This document shows positions 48,135 through 59,400 of a stretch of 64,000 nt of DNA, piece after piece. A model generated the notes under the pieces. That model was not told the origin of the DNA, searched no databases, and worked only from the letters and a program-made list of their open reading frames with translations. Origin of the DNA: Macrococcus armenti (GTDB taxonomy: Bacteria > Bacillota > Bacilli > Staphylococcales > Staphylococcaceae); the NCBI RefSeq assembly GCF_020097135.1, contig NZ_CP083608.1, positions 744,001 through 808,000 of the forward strand, read 5' to 3'. The translations under genes were made by a program, and so were the position numbers. The first letter of the stretch is position 1; each line of letters begins with the position of its first letter.

Positions 48135-51100
48135 TATTTTTCACCTCTTTTATTTACGATATCACCTGGATATACATAATCTTTACGGTTCCATTTCGCC
48201 TGAACGTTCACGCCCATTTGTGGTACGCGGTTTCCGAAGCGGAAGTTATTCTCTGGTAATGGTGATTTGTTACCTTTATCCAGAATAATGAGTTTTGCTT
48301 TCGTTTCTTTATAAGCAGGTGTAGATGTATCTTTATCTGCAATAGAACTTGATAATAAGTTTATTGCTGCATCACCATTGTCATTCATCGGTAAGTAAAC
48401 TTCTTTACCGAATACACGGTCTGTCACAAGCGCACGTACGTCGACTTTGCCGTATGGAGATTGCAGACGGATTAAGTTACCAGTTTCAATGCCACGTTCT
48501 GCTGCAAGTTCATGAGAGATTTCTAAGAACGCTTCTGGTGTTTCCATTGCAAGTCCTTTAACTTGGTAAGTCATATTTCCTTCATGGAAGTGCTCAAGTA
48601 ATCGTCCGTTGTTCACGTGAATATCATATTGTGCTTCATACTCAGTAGGTTCTGTCCAGTCAACAGGGAAGAAGTTCGCTTTCTTATCTTCGAACGGGAA
48701 TCCTTCAGTAAATAATAATGGAGAATCTGTGCCGTCTTCTTTAACTGGCCATTGTAAACTATTAAATCCTTCTAAACGATCATACGTAACACCAGAATAA
48801 ATTGGTGTTAATGATGCGATTTCATCCATAATTTCGCTTGGATGTGAATAATTCCAGTCAGCACCTAAATGTTGCGCGATATCTTGAATGATCTGCCAGT
48901 CTGGACGAGTACCTTCAAGTGGCTCCATAACTTGGTATAAACGCTGGATGCGTCGTTCTGTGTTTGAGAAAGTACCTTCTTTTTCAAAACTTGGTGCAGC
49001 AGGTAAAATAACATCAGCATATTCTGCTGTTTTTGAGAAGAAAATATCCTGTACAACGAAGAATTTAAGCTTTTCAAAACCTTCACGTACATAGTTAACG
49101 TTAGAGTCAACAATACCCATATCTTCACCTTTTAAGTAAAGTACATCCAGCTCTCCAGCATGCATCGCATCAACCATCTGGTGGTTATTCTGACCGACGT
49201 TCGGGTTCATTTCAACACCCCATGCTTTACTGAATTTATCCAGTGCAGCTTTATCTGAAATCTTCTGATATCCAGGTAGGTGTGTCGGCATACTACCCAT
49301 ATCTGATGCACCTTGAACGTTGTTGTGACCACGTAATGGATATGATCCTGCACCAGGTTTCATGTAGTTACCAGTAACGAGTAATAAGTTAGAAATAGCT
49401 GTTGAAGTATCACTACCACCACGTTGCTGAGTAACACCCATTGCCCACATTACGACTGTAGACTTCGCTTCATGTACCATTTCTGCAATTTTAATAATTT
49501 TTTCTTTAGACATGCCTGTATGTTCTGCAGCATAGTCGATTGTGAATTTCTGTAAACTTTCTACAAGTGCTTCGTAATTGTTAACGTGTTTATCAATAAA
49601 TGCCTGATCCTGCCAGTTATTATCAATGATATATTTCGTTACAGCGTTTAACCATACGAGGTCGCTACCTGGATTAGGACGAACGAACATATCCGCACGT
49701 TCTGCCAGTTCGTGTTTACGAATATCTACAACTAATAATTTAGAGCCGCGTAATTTTTGTGCACTCTTCACACGTGTTGCAATAACAGGGTGTGCTTCTG
49801 CTGTGTTTGTTCCTAGACCGATGATAAGTCCTGCATTTGCAATGTCAGTTATCGATCCAGAGTCACCACCGTAACCTACAGTTCTCCAAAGTCCCATTGT
49901 AGCAGGAGACTGACAGTATCTTGAACAGTTATCAACGTTGTTTGTACCTACAACTTGACGTGCTAATTTTTGCATTAAGAACGATTCTTCGTTTGTACAT
50001 TTTGAAGATGTAATGAATGCTAATTTTTCTGGTCCTCGAGTAGCAATTGTTTCTTTAAATTTAGAAGCAATTAATGTAAGTGCCTCATCCCATGTTGCTT
50101 CTCTGAATCCATCTGCTTCACGAATTAACGGTTTTGTTAAACGCTCACCAGAATTCACAAAATCCCAGCCAAATTTACCTTTCACACAAGTAGAAATTTG
50201 GTTCGCCGGTGCTTCTGGACTTGGTTCAACTTTTAAGATGTCGCGACCTTTCGTCCATACTTCGAATGAACAACCGACACCACAGTATGTACATACTGTT
50301 TTCGTCTTTTTAATTCTATCTTTACGCATTTCAGCTTCTACATCTGAAATTGCCATAAGTGGTGTATATCCTGTTTCAACTGCTTTTGTTACTTCAACTG
50401 CTGGACGGAATGCATCTTTTAGCATACCCGTTAAGAATCCTGCTTCTCCGACCATACCAACTTCCATCATCGCATTACATGGACATACTGTTGAACAGTG
50501 ACCACAGTTAACACATGATGAATCATCAATATTTGTGTCACGGTTACCATCCCAAATAACACGCGGGCGTTCTAATTCCCAGTCAATCATTAACGTTTCG
50601 TTAACTTGAACGTTCTGACATGCCTGAACACATCGGCCACATAAAATACATTGATCCGGGTCGTATCGGTAAAATTTACCGATATTTTTAGGCGCACCTT
50701 TTGGAGATTGTGCTGTCGCCTGATGATCGATTTTAAGTTCTTTTACAGTGTTGTGAATTGTACAGTTACCATTATTAAAATCACAAACTGTACAATATAG
50801 TTCATGATTCGCTAAAATTCTGTCCATCGCGATCATCTGCGCTTCAAATGCTTTGCTTGAACCTGTCTTTACGACATCCCCGTCTTTAAGCTGTGTACTA
50901 CATGAACGCACGAGTTCACCGTTTACTTCAACGATACATGCATCACATGTTTCAATCGCGCCAAGATCTGGATGATAACATAATGCCGGAACATCGATGC
51001 CCTTAAACCTTAAGTAGTCTAGAATGCTTACATTGCCTGGAACTTCCATCGGTTTACCATTCAGCGTGATGCTGATAGTTTGTGATGTTACATCATTCAT
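48134..51100 (-). CDS. fdhA: Formate-dehydrogenase-like molybdopterin oxidoreductase, alpha subunit
   Basis: 988 residues. Cys41, 52, 55 and 67 form an N-terminal [2Fe-2S] site; His99/Cys103/Cys106/Cys113 follow a NuoG-like pattern; two ferredoxin clusters use Cys151-154-157-161 and Cys196-199-202-206; Cys270-273-277 and Cys305 bind the cluster of the molybdoenzyme domain. At the metal site the sequence is NCSRYCQSPA: Cys396 stands where E. coli FdhF has selenocysteine, and Gln397 where FdhF has the catalytic His. The family is called formate dehydrogenase, but this change makes the substrate open. Cytosolic, bis-MGD cofactor inferred. Confidence 0.85.
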   Translation of the reverse strand: MNDVTSQTISITLNGKPMEVPGNVSILDYLRFKGIDVPALCYHPDLGAIETCDACIVEVNGELVRSCSTQLKDGDVVKTGSSKAFEAQMIAMDRILANHELYCTVCDFNNGNCTIHNTVKELKIDHQATAQSPKGAPKNIGKFYRYDPDQCILCGRCVQACQNVQVNETLMIDWELERPRVIWDGNRDTNIDDSSCVNCGHCSTVCPCNAMMEVGMVGEAGFLTGMLKDAFRPAVEVTKAVETGYTPLMAISDVEAEMRKDRIKKTKTVCTYCGVGCSFEVWTKGRDILKVEPSPEAPANQISTCVKGKFGWDFVNSGERLTKPLIREADGFREATWDEALTLIASKFKETIATRGPEKLAFITSSKCTNEESFLMQKLARQVVGTNNVDNCSRYCQSPATMGLWRTVGYGGDSGSITDIANAGLIIGLGTNTAEAHPVIATRVKSAQKLRGSKLLVVDIRKHELAERADMFVRPNPGSDLVWLNAVTKYIIDNNWQDQAFIDKHVNNYEALVESLQKFTIDYAAEHTGMSKEKIIKIAEMVHEAKSTVVMWAMGVTQQRGGSDTSTAISNLLLVTGNYMKPGAGSYPLRGHNNVQGASDMGSMPTHLPGYQKISDKAALDKFSKAWGVEMNPNVGQNNHQMVDAMHAGELDVLYLKGEDMGIVDSNVNYVREGFEKLKFFVVQDIFFSKTAEYADVILPAAPSFEKEGTFSNTERRIQRLYQVMEPLEGTRPDWQIIQDIAQHLGADWNYSHPSEIMDEIASLTPIYSGVTYDRLEGFNSLQWPVKEDGTDSPLLFTEGFPFEDKKANFFPVDWTEPTEYEAQYDIHVNNGRLLEHFHEGNMTYQVKGLAMETPEAFLEISHELAAERGIETGNLIRLQSPYGKVDVRALVTDRVFGKEVYLPMNDNGDAAINLLSSSIADKDTSTPAYKETKAKLIILDKGNKSPLPENNFRFGNRVPQMGVNVQAKWNRKDYVYPGDIVNKRGEK

Positions 51101-51220
51101 AAAATTACCCCACTTCTATTTAATAGTTAAAAATATTACGCCCTAATTCAATTATAAATTATCTGTGTATTATTGCAATTTTATTATCGCAATATGAAGC
51201 AGAAATTTACTATATAAAAA

Positions 51221-51252
51221 TAAAAAGCCTGCGTATATATACGCAGGTAAAA
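51221..51252 (-). terminator. Terminator of the DUF1054 gene
   Basis: The palindrome cctgcgtata / tatacgcagg reads on the minus strand into CTTTTTATTTTTATA. Confidence 0.85.
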
Positions 51253-51256
51253 ATTA

Positions 51257-51868
51257 TTACTGATATAGTGGAAGTAATGCAAAGAATGTTGATTCTATAG
51301 CAGTTAGAAATTTTTTATCGGACTTTAATGATTCATCGCCTGGATAAAAAACTTTACCAAACATTAACTCACCTTTTTTAACAGTTTCGAGGCGATTGAT
51401 ATATTGTTCGATTTTTTCATTGTCGATATCTTTAATATATTCAAATGACTTCTTCATGTGGTCGCCTTTAATGATAAAGTGATCGTCTAAATTTTTAATT
51501 TCAGTAAGTTGATTTCGCCACTTTTTAGCCATGCGTTCTTTTTCAGGAGACTCGTATATAACACCGAATAGTACGAATGCATGGTCATCGAATAAGCCAA
51601 TCTGGAAGTGGGGGAGCATTTTATATCCGCGTTTATTCGTTGCAAATGCAACCCACGTATCGTTAGGTGGATTCGTTTTACGGCGAAGATGTTTCGCAAC
51701 GTGTGCATAAAAAGTTTCATCCGTCTGTTCTGTTAAATAAGCACTAAAATGTTCACCAAGCGCTTCTAATTTTGGACGCGTCGTTTCAATCAGCGCATTC
51801 ATTCTAGGCTCAAGACCGTCTACGGTAAAAACTTTGAAATCTTTATTTGTAAAATGATATTTAGCCAT
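51257..51868 (-). CDS. DUF1054 / UPF0637 family protein (YktB-like)
   Basis: 203 residues (MAKYHFTNKDFKVFTVDGLEPRMNALIETTRPKL ...). The family block RRKTNPPNDTWVAFATNKRGYKMLPHFQIGLF is clear. Soluble, function unknown. GAGGTT precedes ATG. It is divergent from the phosphatase gene. Confidence 0.82.
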   Translation of the reverse strand: MAKYHFTNKDFKVFTVDGLEPRMNALIETTRPKLEALGEHFSAYLTEQTDETFYAHVAKHLRRKTNPPNDTWVAFATNKRGYKMLPHFQIGLFDDHAFVLFGVIYESPEKERMAKKWRNQLTEIKNLDDHFIIKGDHMKKSFEYIKDIDNEKIEQYINRLETVKKGELMFGKVFYPGDESLKSDKKFLTAIESTFFALLPLYQ

Positions 51869-51977
51869 AATAACCTCACTCTTTTTTTTATTATGCTATT
51901 ATTCTATCTAAGTTGAAACAATTTTGCTAATATATCCGTTCATGTATAATGAAACTATGGAATAAGGAGGCGTAGCC

Positions 51978-52799
51978 ATGGAATTATTTGAATTTATGAA
52001 AGAAATTACTATTCAGGCGGGCAGTAACATACGACAAAAATTAAATGAGCCTTTATTAATAGAAACAAAATCTAATGCAAACGACTTAGTGACAAATATG
52101 GACAAAGAAACTGAGCGTTTTCTATATGAAACAATTATGAATACTTATCCAGAACATAAAATCATTGGTGAAGAGGGTAGTGGAAAAGATATAAATGATT
52201 TATCCGGGACTGTCTGGATTATTGATCCTATCGATGGCACGCTAAACTTCGTTCATCAGAGCGAGAACTTTGCAATTTCTGTCGGCGTATTCATCGACGG
52301 AAAAAAATATGCAGGTGTAATTTATGATGTTATGCGTGATAAATTGTACAGTGCGTGTGCAGGACACGGGGCATATTTGAATGACAGTCCGATTGCGCCG
52401 TTAACACATACGGCATTAAAGCAATCAATTGTATCGATTAATCCTAATTGGTTAACGAAACCTTATACAGCACCGATATATAGTCCAATTGTCGTTGATG
52501 CGAGAAGTGCGAGAAGTTATGGTTCTGCAGCACTGGACTTTGCATATGTTGCAACAGGAAAGGTTAATGCATATATTACGCTACGATTACACCCGTGGGA
52601 CTTTGCAGGTGGATTAATTATTGCAGAAGAAGTGGGTGCAGTTGTAACAAATCAGTTAGATGAATCTCTCAATATGCTGCATGCGAATTCGATTCTTGTT
52701 GCAAATAAAGCATTGCATCACGAAATTTACAACAACTATATGAAACCGTTTCAGTCAGAATTACTAACGATACATCAAGGCCGTTTCCATAACCGTTAA
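51978..52799 (+). CDS. Inositol monophosphatase family protein
   Basis: 273 residues; AAGGAGG lies 7 nt before the ATG. Metal motifs: IGEEGSG, WIIDPIDGTLNFVHQ and the later WDFAGGLIIAEEVGA. The family dephosphorylates inositol phosphates, PAP or FBP; the substrate in these bacteria is not settled. Its stop overlaps that of the convergent NERD gene. Confidence 0.88.
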   Translation: MELFEFMKEITIQAGSNIRQKLNEPLLIETKSNANDLVTNMDKETERFLYETIMNTYPEHKIIGEEGSGKDINDLSGTVWIIDPIDGTLNFVHQSENFAISVGVFIDGKKYAGVIYDVMRDKLYSACAGHGAYLNDSPIAPLTHTALKQSIVSINPNWLTKPYTAPIYSPIVVDARSARSYGSAALDFAYVATGKVNAYITLRLHPWDFAGGLIIAEEVGAVVTNQLDESLNMLHANSILVANKALHHEIYNNYMKPFQSELLTIHQGRFHNR

Positions 52800-53665
52800 A
52801 CGTAGTAAGTACCTCTTTTAGAACCTTGTCGTTCGAAATATTTATTTAATAGTTTAACGGATATAAATGCCGGAAAGTAACCGTCTGTAAATCTATCTAA
52901 TGTTCGACGTGTTAGTTTCTCTTCTGAAAGTGCAATATATTGCTGTATATTAAATTGAAATAATTCATCCATACGAATGACAGAATCGCACTTATCACAA
53001 TAATTGAGTGACTTATATCTTGTCATACGATTAATCGACTGACATTCAGGACAGCAAATACCTGTTTTATAGGTAGGGATTATTATTGATTGATGTGAAC
53101 AGCTATTTAATAAGACAGCGCTGAAGGTGCTGTTTTTTTTTTTTTTTGAAGCGCGACTTAATCGTTCGAGATATGGAATGATTTGCTTCTTTGTTAGTAT
53201 ATCTCCATTGTAGCTATGTACATCCAGTTCAAACGATTCGTTCATCATGATACACTTTGTATACACAGGCAATTGGGTTGAAGTTTCAGGCATAACATTT
53301 ATTACTGAATATTTCATACAGTACAATTCACTTAAATCAGCATGTGCTTCTAATGTAATACTATTCACAAGCATGCCGTCACCATCAATATAATGCAGAC
53401 CGTGATAATTATTAAATTTAAAGAGATGTACAGCATTATCTGTAATAAGAATGAGGTTGATATAAATATTATGGTGCGTATAATATTGCCAGATGCATTC
53501 AAACTGATCACATCCAGTAATCTTCAGAAATTGTTCAAACTGACATTCAAGTTCATAACGATTACGAATTGTGTCGAATATTGCTTTCGTTGAAGCAGTA
53601 AGTGTAGTGCGATGCGATAATGCTTCTAGAGCTGTCAAAGTATGTGGTTTACCGAGTGGTTTCAT
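52796..53665 (-). CDS. Degenerate NERD-like protein with zinc ribbon (copy 3)
   Basis: 289 residues; AAAGGAGTTT precedes ATG 53665. Order of parts as in copies 1 and 2, but the presumed catalytic residues are gone: Asn70 replaces the Asp, and the Asp-x-Lys motif reads KFN (LFKFNNYHG). MNESFEL and a zinc ribbon (CCPECQS ... CDKCDS) are kept; the C-terminal helix-turn-helix is not recognisable, although the ending RGTYY matches copy 1. A run of 15 A encodes Ser-Lys4-Asn at residues 173-178, between the NERD core and the zinc ribbon. It probably has lost nuclease activity. Frame may vary between cells. Confidence 0.7.
   Translation of the reverse strand: MKPLGKPHTLTALEALSHRTTLTASTKAIFDTIRNRYELECQFEQFLKITGCDQFECIWQYYTHHNIYINLILITDNAVHLFKFNNYHGLHYIDGDGMLVNSITLEAHADLSELYCMKYSVINVMPETSTQLPVYTKCIMMNESFELDVHSYNGDILTKKQIIPYLERLSRASKKKKNSTFSAVLLNSCSHQSIIIPTYKTGICCPECQSINRMTRYKSLNYCDKCDSVIRMDELFQFNIQQYIALSEEKLTRRTLDRFTDGYFPAFISVKLLNKYFERQGSKRGTYYV
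53133..53147 (-). repeat. Homopolymer of 15 A inside the third NERD gene
   Basis: Fifteen uninterrupted T on the plus strand (A on the coding strand). Gain or loss of one base would cut off the zinc ribbon and C-terminus. Confidence 0.9.
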
Positions 53666-53728
53666 TATTGAAACTCCTTTCTGAATGTGATAGTTTTACT
53701 ATAATTTGCAGACAAATCATTATCAAAC

Positions 53729-53801
53729 TGCAAAAATTGAAAAATCGCAAAAAAAAAACACTGAAATTTAAAAATTTCAGTGCGATTTTTTAATTTCTGC
53801 A
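53729..53801 (-). terminator. Nested dyad acting as terminator of ylaF
   Basis: On the minus strand an 11-bp stem (CACTGAAATTT and complement, 2-nt loop) is followed by ten T, a good terminator for the upstream ylaF. Outer arms 53729-53749 and 53781-53801 add a further 21-bp pairing with two mismatches. The 15-mer at 53785-53799 recurs at 6010-6024. Confidence 0.8.
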
Positions 53802-53856
53802 TATAAAACGAAAAAATTTCATACAAAAATTAAAAAATAGTCATTTAATAAAAATA

Positions 53857-54042
53857 TTATAATTCTCCACTTTCTCTGAATTTCTTCTTAAATGTAAAAC
53901 CGACGCCGAAAGTCGCAATAAATAAAATAATTGCAATCCCCATAATAATAAAGTTACCTTCAGCTAATCCGATGCTGAATAATATAAGCATTAATACTGC
54001 AAAACATGCAAATATGAATTGTGTAATCGTACTTTTTTTCAT
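53857..54042 (-). CDS. YlaF-like small membrane protein (DUF5325)
   Basis: 61 residues with two hydrophobic helices (TQFIFACFAVLMLILFSIGLA and FIIMGIAIILFIATFGVGF) and a charged C-terminus (KKKFRESGEL). It is divergent from typA, the position of ylaF in Bacillus and its relatives. Function unknown. Confidence 0.75.
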   Translation of the reverse strand: MKKSTITQFIFACFAVLMLILFSIGLAEGNFIIMGIAIILFIATFGVGFTFKKKFRESGEL

Positions 54043-54157
54043 ATGTAATTACTCCTTTTTGCTTTCTATAAAATACAGGATATATTAAAATCGTATTATA
54101 TGTTATAATATCACAGTTACATAAAAACTGTAAGTTGATTAAGAAGGGAAAGTCCAG

Positions 54158-56002
54158 ATGACTAAATTAAGAGAAGATGTACGTAATATTGCAATTATTG
54201 CCCACGTTGACCATGGAAAAACTACATTAGTAGATGAATTATTGAAACAATCAGGAACGTTTCGTGATAACGAACAAGTAGATGAGCGTGCAATGGATTC
54301 AAATGATATCGAAAGAGAACGTGGTATTACGATCTTAGCGAAGAATACAGCAATTGATTATAAAGGAACACGTATTAACATTTTAGATACACCAGGACAC
54401 GCCGATTTCGGTGGAGAAGTTGAACGTATTATGAAAATGGTAGACGGTGTTGTACTTGTTGTTGATGCTTATGAAGGCACGATGCCTCAAACGCGTTTCG
54501 TATTAAAGAAAGCGTTAGAGCAAAATTTAAAACCAGTAGTAGTCGTTAATAAAATCGACAAACCTTCAGCTCGTCCTGAAGAGGTATTAGATGAAGTGTA
54601 TGATTTATTTATTGAATTAGAAGCAAATGATGAACAGCTTGACTTCCCGGTTGTGTACGCAAGTGCAATTAACGGAACAGCAAGTTTAGATGAATCAACA
54701 CAAGATGAGAACATGCAGAGCTTATACGAAACAATTATAGATTACGTACCTGCACCTGTTGATAACCGTGAAGAAGACCTTCAGTTCCAGGTTGCATTGC
54801 TGGATTATAACGATTATGTTGGACGTATCGGTATCGGACGTGTGTTCCGCGGTACGATGGAAGTAGGACAGCAAGTATCATTAATTAAATTAGATGGTAC
54901 GATTAAAAACTTCCGTGTGACTAAAATTTTCGGTTTCTTCGGATTAAAACGTGTAGAAATTGAAAAAGCATATGCAGGAGATTTAATCGCTGTATCAGGA
55001 ATGGAAGATATTAACGTAGGTGAGACAGTTGCGCCAGTTGATAATCCTGAAGCATTACCTGTATTAAGAATCGATGAGCCGACATTACAAATGACATTCT
55101 CAGTTAACAACTCGCCATTTGCTGGTAAAGAAGGTAAGTTTGTTACTGCACGTAACATTCAGGACCGTTTAGAATCACAACTTGAAACTGACGTTTCATT
55201 ACGTGTTGAATCAGTTGGTCCAGATAGCTGGATAGTTTCTGGACGTGGAGAACTACATCTTTCTATCTTAATCGAAAACATGCGTCGTGAAGGCTTTGAA
55301 TTACAAGTTTCTAAACCTGAAGTTATCGTTAAAGAAATTGATGGTAAGAAATATGAACCATACGAACGTGTACAAATTGATGTTCCTGAAGAACATACAG
55401 GATCAGTAATAGAATCACTTGGTACTCGTAAAGGTGAAATGGTTGACATGGTGAACAGTGGAAACGGACAGACACGTTTAATTTTCAACGTACCTGCACG
55501 TGGATTAATCGGTTACCGTACTGAATTCATGTCGATGACACGTGGTTATGGTATTTTAAACCATACATTTGATGAATATCGCCCATTACTTAAAGGTCGT
55601 ATCGGTGGCCGTCGTAACGGTGTACTCGTATCAATTGATAAAGGGGTTGCAAGTACTTATGCAATCTTAGCCCTTGAAGATCGTGGTACAAACTTTATGG
55701 AACCAGGTACTGAAGTTTATGAAGGTATGATCGTTGGTGAAAACTCACGTGATAATGACTTAACGGTCAACATTACGAAAGTAAAAGCAGCGAACAACAT
55801 TCGTTCTGCAACAAAAGAGCAGACAACAACAATGAAAAAACCTAGAATCTTAACACTTGAAGAAGCGTTAGAATACTTAAATGATGATGAGTTAGTGGAA
55901 GTTACACCTGAATCAATTCGTTTAAGAAAGAAAACGTTAGATAAATCTCAACGTGAAAGAGAACAGAAGAAAGCGAAAGCTGCACTGCAGGAAGAAGAAT
56001 AG
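54158..56002 (+). CDS. typA: Ribosome-binding GTPase TypA/BipA
   Basis: 614 residues. G1 [10 protein letters not shown] (15-24), G2 RGITI, G3 [12 protein letters not shown]4 NKIDKP. Then domain II, the EF-G-like domains ([21 protein letters not shown]) and the unique C-terminal domain with GRRNGVL. It acts in ribosome assembly at low temperature or stress. GGGAAAG precedes ATG. Confidence 0.96.
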   Translation: MTKLREDVRNIAIIAHVDHGKTTLVDELLKQSGTFRDNEQVDERAMDSNDIERERGITILAKNTAIDYKGTRINILDTPGHADFGGEVERIMKMVDGVVLVVDAYEGTMPQTRFVLKKALEQNLKPVVVVNKIDKPSARPEEVLDEVYDLFIELEANDEQLDFPVVYASAINGTASLDESTQDENMQSLYETIIDYVPAPVDNREEDLQFQVALLDYNDYVGRIGIGRVFRGTMEVGQQVSLIKLDGTIKNFRVTKIFGFFGLKRVEIEKAYAGDLIAVSGMEDINVGETVAPVDNPEALPVLRIDEPTLQMTFSVNNSPFAGKEGKFVTARNIQDRLESQLETDVSLRVESVGPDSWIVSGRGELHLSILIENMRREGFELQVSKPEVIVKEIDGKKYEPYERVQIDVPEEHTGSVIESLGTRKGEMVDMVNSGNGQTRLIFNVPARGLIGYRTEFMSMTRGYGILNHTFDEYRPLLKGRIGGRRNGVLVSIDKGVASTYAILALEDRGTNFMEPGTEVYEGMIVGENSRDNDLTVNITKVKAANNIRSATKEQTTTMKKPRILTLEEALEYLNDDELVEVTPESIRLRKKTLDKSQREREQKKAKAALQEEE

Positions 56003-56012
56003 GAGTGATTAA

Positions 56013-56342
56013 ATGAACTTTCTTATAGGGAACGTCAGTGTCGATCCTGAACAAAGAATGTCATTTCTCGCAAAACTGTTTGCAGTAGATAAAAATCCAG
56101 ATGCCGGTATGTGGTATTTACTAATTGCGATATTTATTTTAAGTGCAATTGTCTATAACTTAGGATTCGCGCGTAAAATTGAACCTTGGCAAAATGTCGT
56201 AATTTATATCATGCTGTTTATCGGATGTATTATCCTGACATTTTTAGCGGTATTTTTACCGATAGGAGAAAGTCTGATTATCGCAGCAATTGTATTAGGA
56301 TTATATCGCTACAGACTGCATAAAGAAAGAAAACAAACATAA
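56013..56342 (+). CDS. YlaH-like membrane protein
   Basis: 109 residues with three hydrophobic helices (about 34-52, 63-83 and 86-98). The sequence and the place directly after typA fit the YlaH family. GGAGTG lies before the ATG. Function unknown. Confidence 0.8.
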   Translation: MNFLIGNVSVDPEQRMSFLAKLFAVDKNPDAGMWYLLIAIFILSAIVYNLGFARKIEPWQNVVIYIMLFIGCIILTFLAVFLPIGESLIIAAIVLGLYRYRLHKERKQT

Positions 56343-56373
56343 AGAGAAGACGATTTCGTCTTCTCTTTTTTTC
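56341..56373 (+). terminator. Terminator after ylaH
   Basis: A perfect 13-bp stem (aaagagaagacga and complement) with a 2-nt loop, starting inside the ylaH stop, then a T run. Confidence 0.92.
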
Positions 56374-56424
56374 ATTGTTATAAATATACATTTAGAAGAT
56401 ATCTTTTCTAAAAAAATAAAATAT

Positions 56425-56453
56425 TTGTAAATTAGTCGTATACACTGTAATAT
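56425..56453 (+). promoter_or_regulatory. Promoter of the LPXTG surface protein gene
   Basis: TTGTAA (56425-56430) and TAATAT (56448-56453) separated by 17 bp. Confidence 0.55.
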
Positions 56454-56483
56454 TAAGGTAATAATTTTAGGGAGGAAAGCTTA

Positions 56484-59400
56484 ATGAGTAAATTTACAAA
56501 TAAGCAACAAAAATTTTCGATTAGAAAGATGAGCGTTGGTACTGCATCGTTATTGATTGGAACATTGTTTTTTGTAGCGCATGATGCGGATGCTGCAACT
56601 GAAACGACAACACCGTCTAAAGAAACAACAACTGAAAGTGCTTCTAACCAACCACGAACAAATGATACAAATCAATCAACTTCTAATAGTACTTCACCTG
56701 ATACATCTACTAAGCAATCATCTACTGACAAACCTGATTCGTCTACAATTGCATTAAAATCGACAAATGATGCACCTGTTATGGCTTTAGCTGCGAATAA
56801 TATCCCCGTAATTTCTACTACTGCATTAAACAATTATAAAGTTGGAGATACATTTAATCCGTTAACTGGTATGAGTGCAACTGACGCTGAAGACGGTGAC
56901 TTAACTGCTAACATTCAAGTTATATCAAATAACGTTGATACTTCAAAAGCAGGAACTTACCAAGTTGTATATCAAGTCACTGATTCGAATGGAAATATTG
57001 CGAAAGCAACTCGAAATATTTTAGTATCAGACACGACACCACAAAGTATTCCAAAAATTACAAATACAGCATCAAATACATATACTGTCGGTGACGCATT
57101 TAATCCATTAACTGGTGTAACTGCAACGGATGCTGAAGATGGAGACTTAACTCCCAAAATTCAAATTGTATCAAATAATGTTGATTTAACTACACCTGGT
57201 ACTTATCAAATTGTATATCAAGTCACTGATACAACAAATCAGACATTCAGATTAACAAGAACGATTACTGTTCAACCTAAACCTGTAGCAAACGATATTC
57301 CTAAAATAGTTTCTAATGATACTAATAACTACACAGTTGGTCAAACATTCGACCCATTAAAAGGAATTGTTGCAACAGATACAGAAGATGGTACGATCAC
57401 TTCTAAAGTTGTCGTTGCTTCAAATAATGTAGATACAACTAAAGCAGGTACATATCAAGTTGTGTATGAAGTAACAGACAGTAAAGGGCAAACTGCTAGG
57501 TTAGTCAGAACAGTAAGTGTAGCAGTTCCAAATAATGCACCGAAAATTACATCATCAGCTTCAAACAATTATTTCGTAAACGATAATTTTAATCCAATGG
57601 ATGGAGTAAATGCAATGGATCCAGAAGAAGGGGATATCTCTTCTAAAATTACAATAGTGTCTAATAATGTAGATACATCAAAAGCAGGAACGTATCAAGT
57701 TATATACCACGTTGTTGATGCGCAAGGTAATACTGGAAATTTTACGCGTAATATTTTAGTAAGTGAAAGAAATACTATGCCTAAAATTACAAGCAGTGGA
57801 TCAAACAACTTAACTGTTGGTGATACATTCAATCCATTAACAGGTATTAAAGCGACAGATACAGAAGACGGAGACATTACATCAAAAGTCGTTGTCGTAT
57901 CAAATAACGTAGATACAACTAAGCCAGGTACGTATCAAGTCGTATACAAAGTAACGGATTCAAAAGGCAGTGCGTTTACGTTAACACGTAACGTATTAGT
58001 AAGTGCGGTACAAGTGCCACCAGCACCAAATACAGCTCCGAAAATTACAAGCAGCGCATCAAACAACTTAACTGTTGGAGATGCATTTAACCCATTAACA
58101 GGTATTAAAGCGACAGATACAGAAGACGGAGATATTACATCGAAAGTCGTTGTCGTATCAAATAACGTAGATACAACTAAGCCAGGTACGTATCAAGTCG
58201 TATACAAAGTAACGGATTCAAAAGGCAGTGCGTATACGTTAACACGTAATGTATTAGTAAGTGCGGTACAAGTGCCACCAGCACCAAATACAGCACCGAA
58301 AATTACAAGCAGTGGATCAAACAACTTAACTGTTGGAGATGCATTTAACCCATTAACAGGGATTAAAGCGACAGATACAGAAGACGGAGACATTACGTCA
58401 AAAGTCGTTGTCGTATCAAATAACGTAGATACAACTAAGCCAGGTACGTATCAAGTCGTTTATAAAGTAACAGATTCAAAAGGCAGTGCATTTACGTTAA
58501 CACGTAACGTATTAGTAAGTGCGGTACAAGTGCCACCAGCACCAAATACAGCACCGAAAATTACAAGCAGTGCTTCGAATAACTATATCGTTGGAGATGC
58601 ATTTAACCCATTAACAGGGATTAAAGCGACAGATACAGAAGACGGAGACATTACATCAAAAGTCGTTGTCGTATCAAATAACGTAGATACAACTAAGCCA
58701 GGTACGTATCAAGTCGTATACAAAGTAACGGATTCAAAAGGCAGTGCGTTTACGTTAACACGTAATGTATTAGTAAGTGCGGTACAAGTGCCACCAGCAC
58801 CAAATACAGCACCGAAAATTACAAGCAGTGCTTCGAATAACTATATCGTTGGAGATGCATTTAACCCATTAACAGGGATTAAAGCGACAGATACAGAAGA
58901 CGGAGACATTACATCAAAAGTCGTTGTCGTATCAAATAACGTAGATACAACTAAGCCAGGTACGTATCAAGTCGTATACAAAGTAACGGATTCAAAAGGC
59001 AGTGCGTTTACGTTAACACGTAATGTATTAGTAAGTGCGGTACAAGTGCCACCAGCACCAAATACAGCACCGAAAATTACAAGCAGTGCTTCGAATAACT
59101 ATATCGTTGGAGATGCATTTAACCCATTAACAGGTATTAAAGCGACAGATACAGAAGACGGAGACATTACGTCAAAAGTCGTTGTCGTATCAAATAACGT
59201 AGATACAACTAAGCCAGGTACGTATCAAGTCGTATACAAAGTAACGGATTCAAAAGGCAGTGCGTTTACGTTAACACGTAACGTATTAGTAAGTGCGGTA
59301 CAAGTGCCACCAGCACCAAATACAGCACCGAAAATTACAAGCAGCGCATCAAACAATTTAACTGTTGGAGATGCATTTAACCCATTAACAGGTATTAAAG

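Noticed and set aside
48134..51100. Selenocysteine codon in the formate-dehydrogenase-like gene
   Set aside because: The position is an ordinary Cys codon; there is no in-frame TGA.
53729..53801. REP-like mobile hairpin upstream of NERD copy 3
   Set aside because: The inner stem with ten T on the minus strand is fully explained as the ylaF terminator; only the outer arms and the shared 15-mer remain unexplained.
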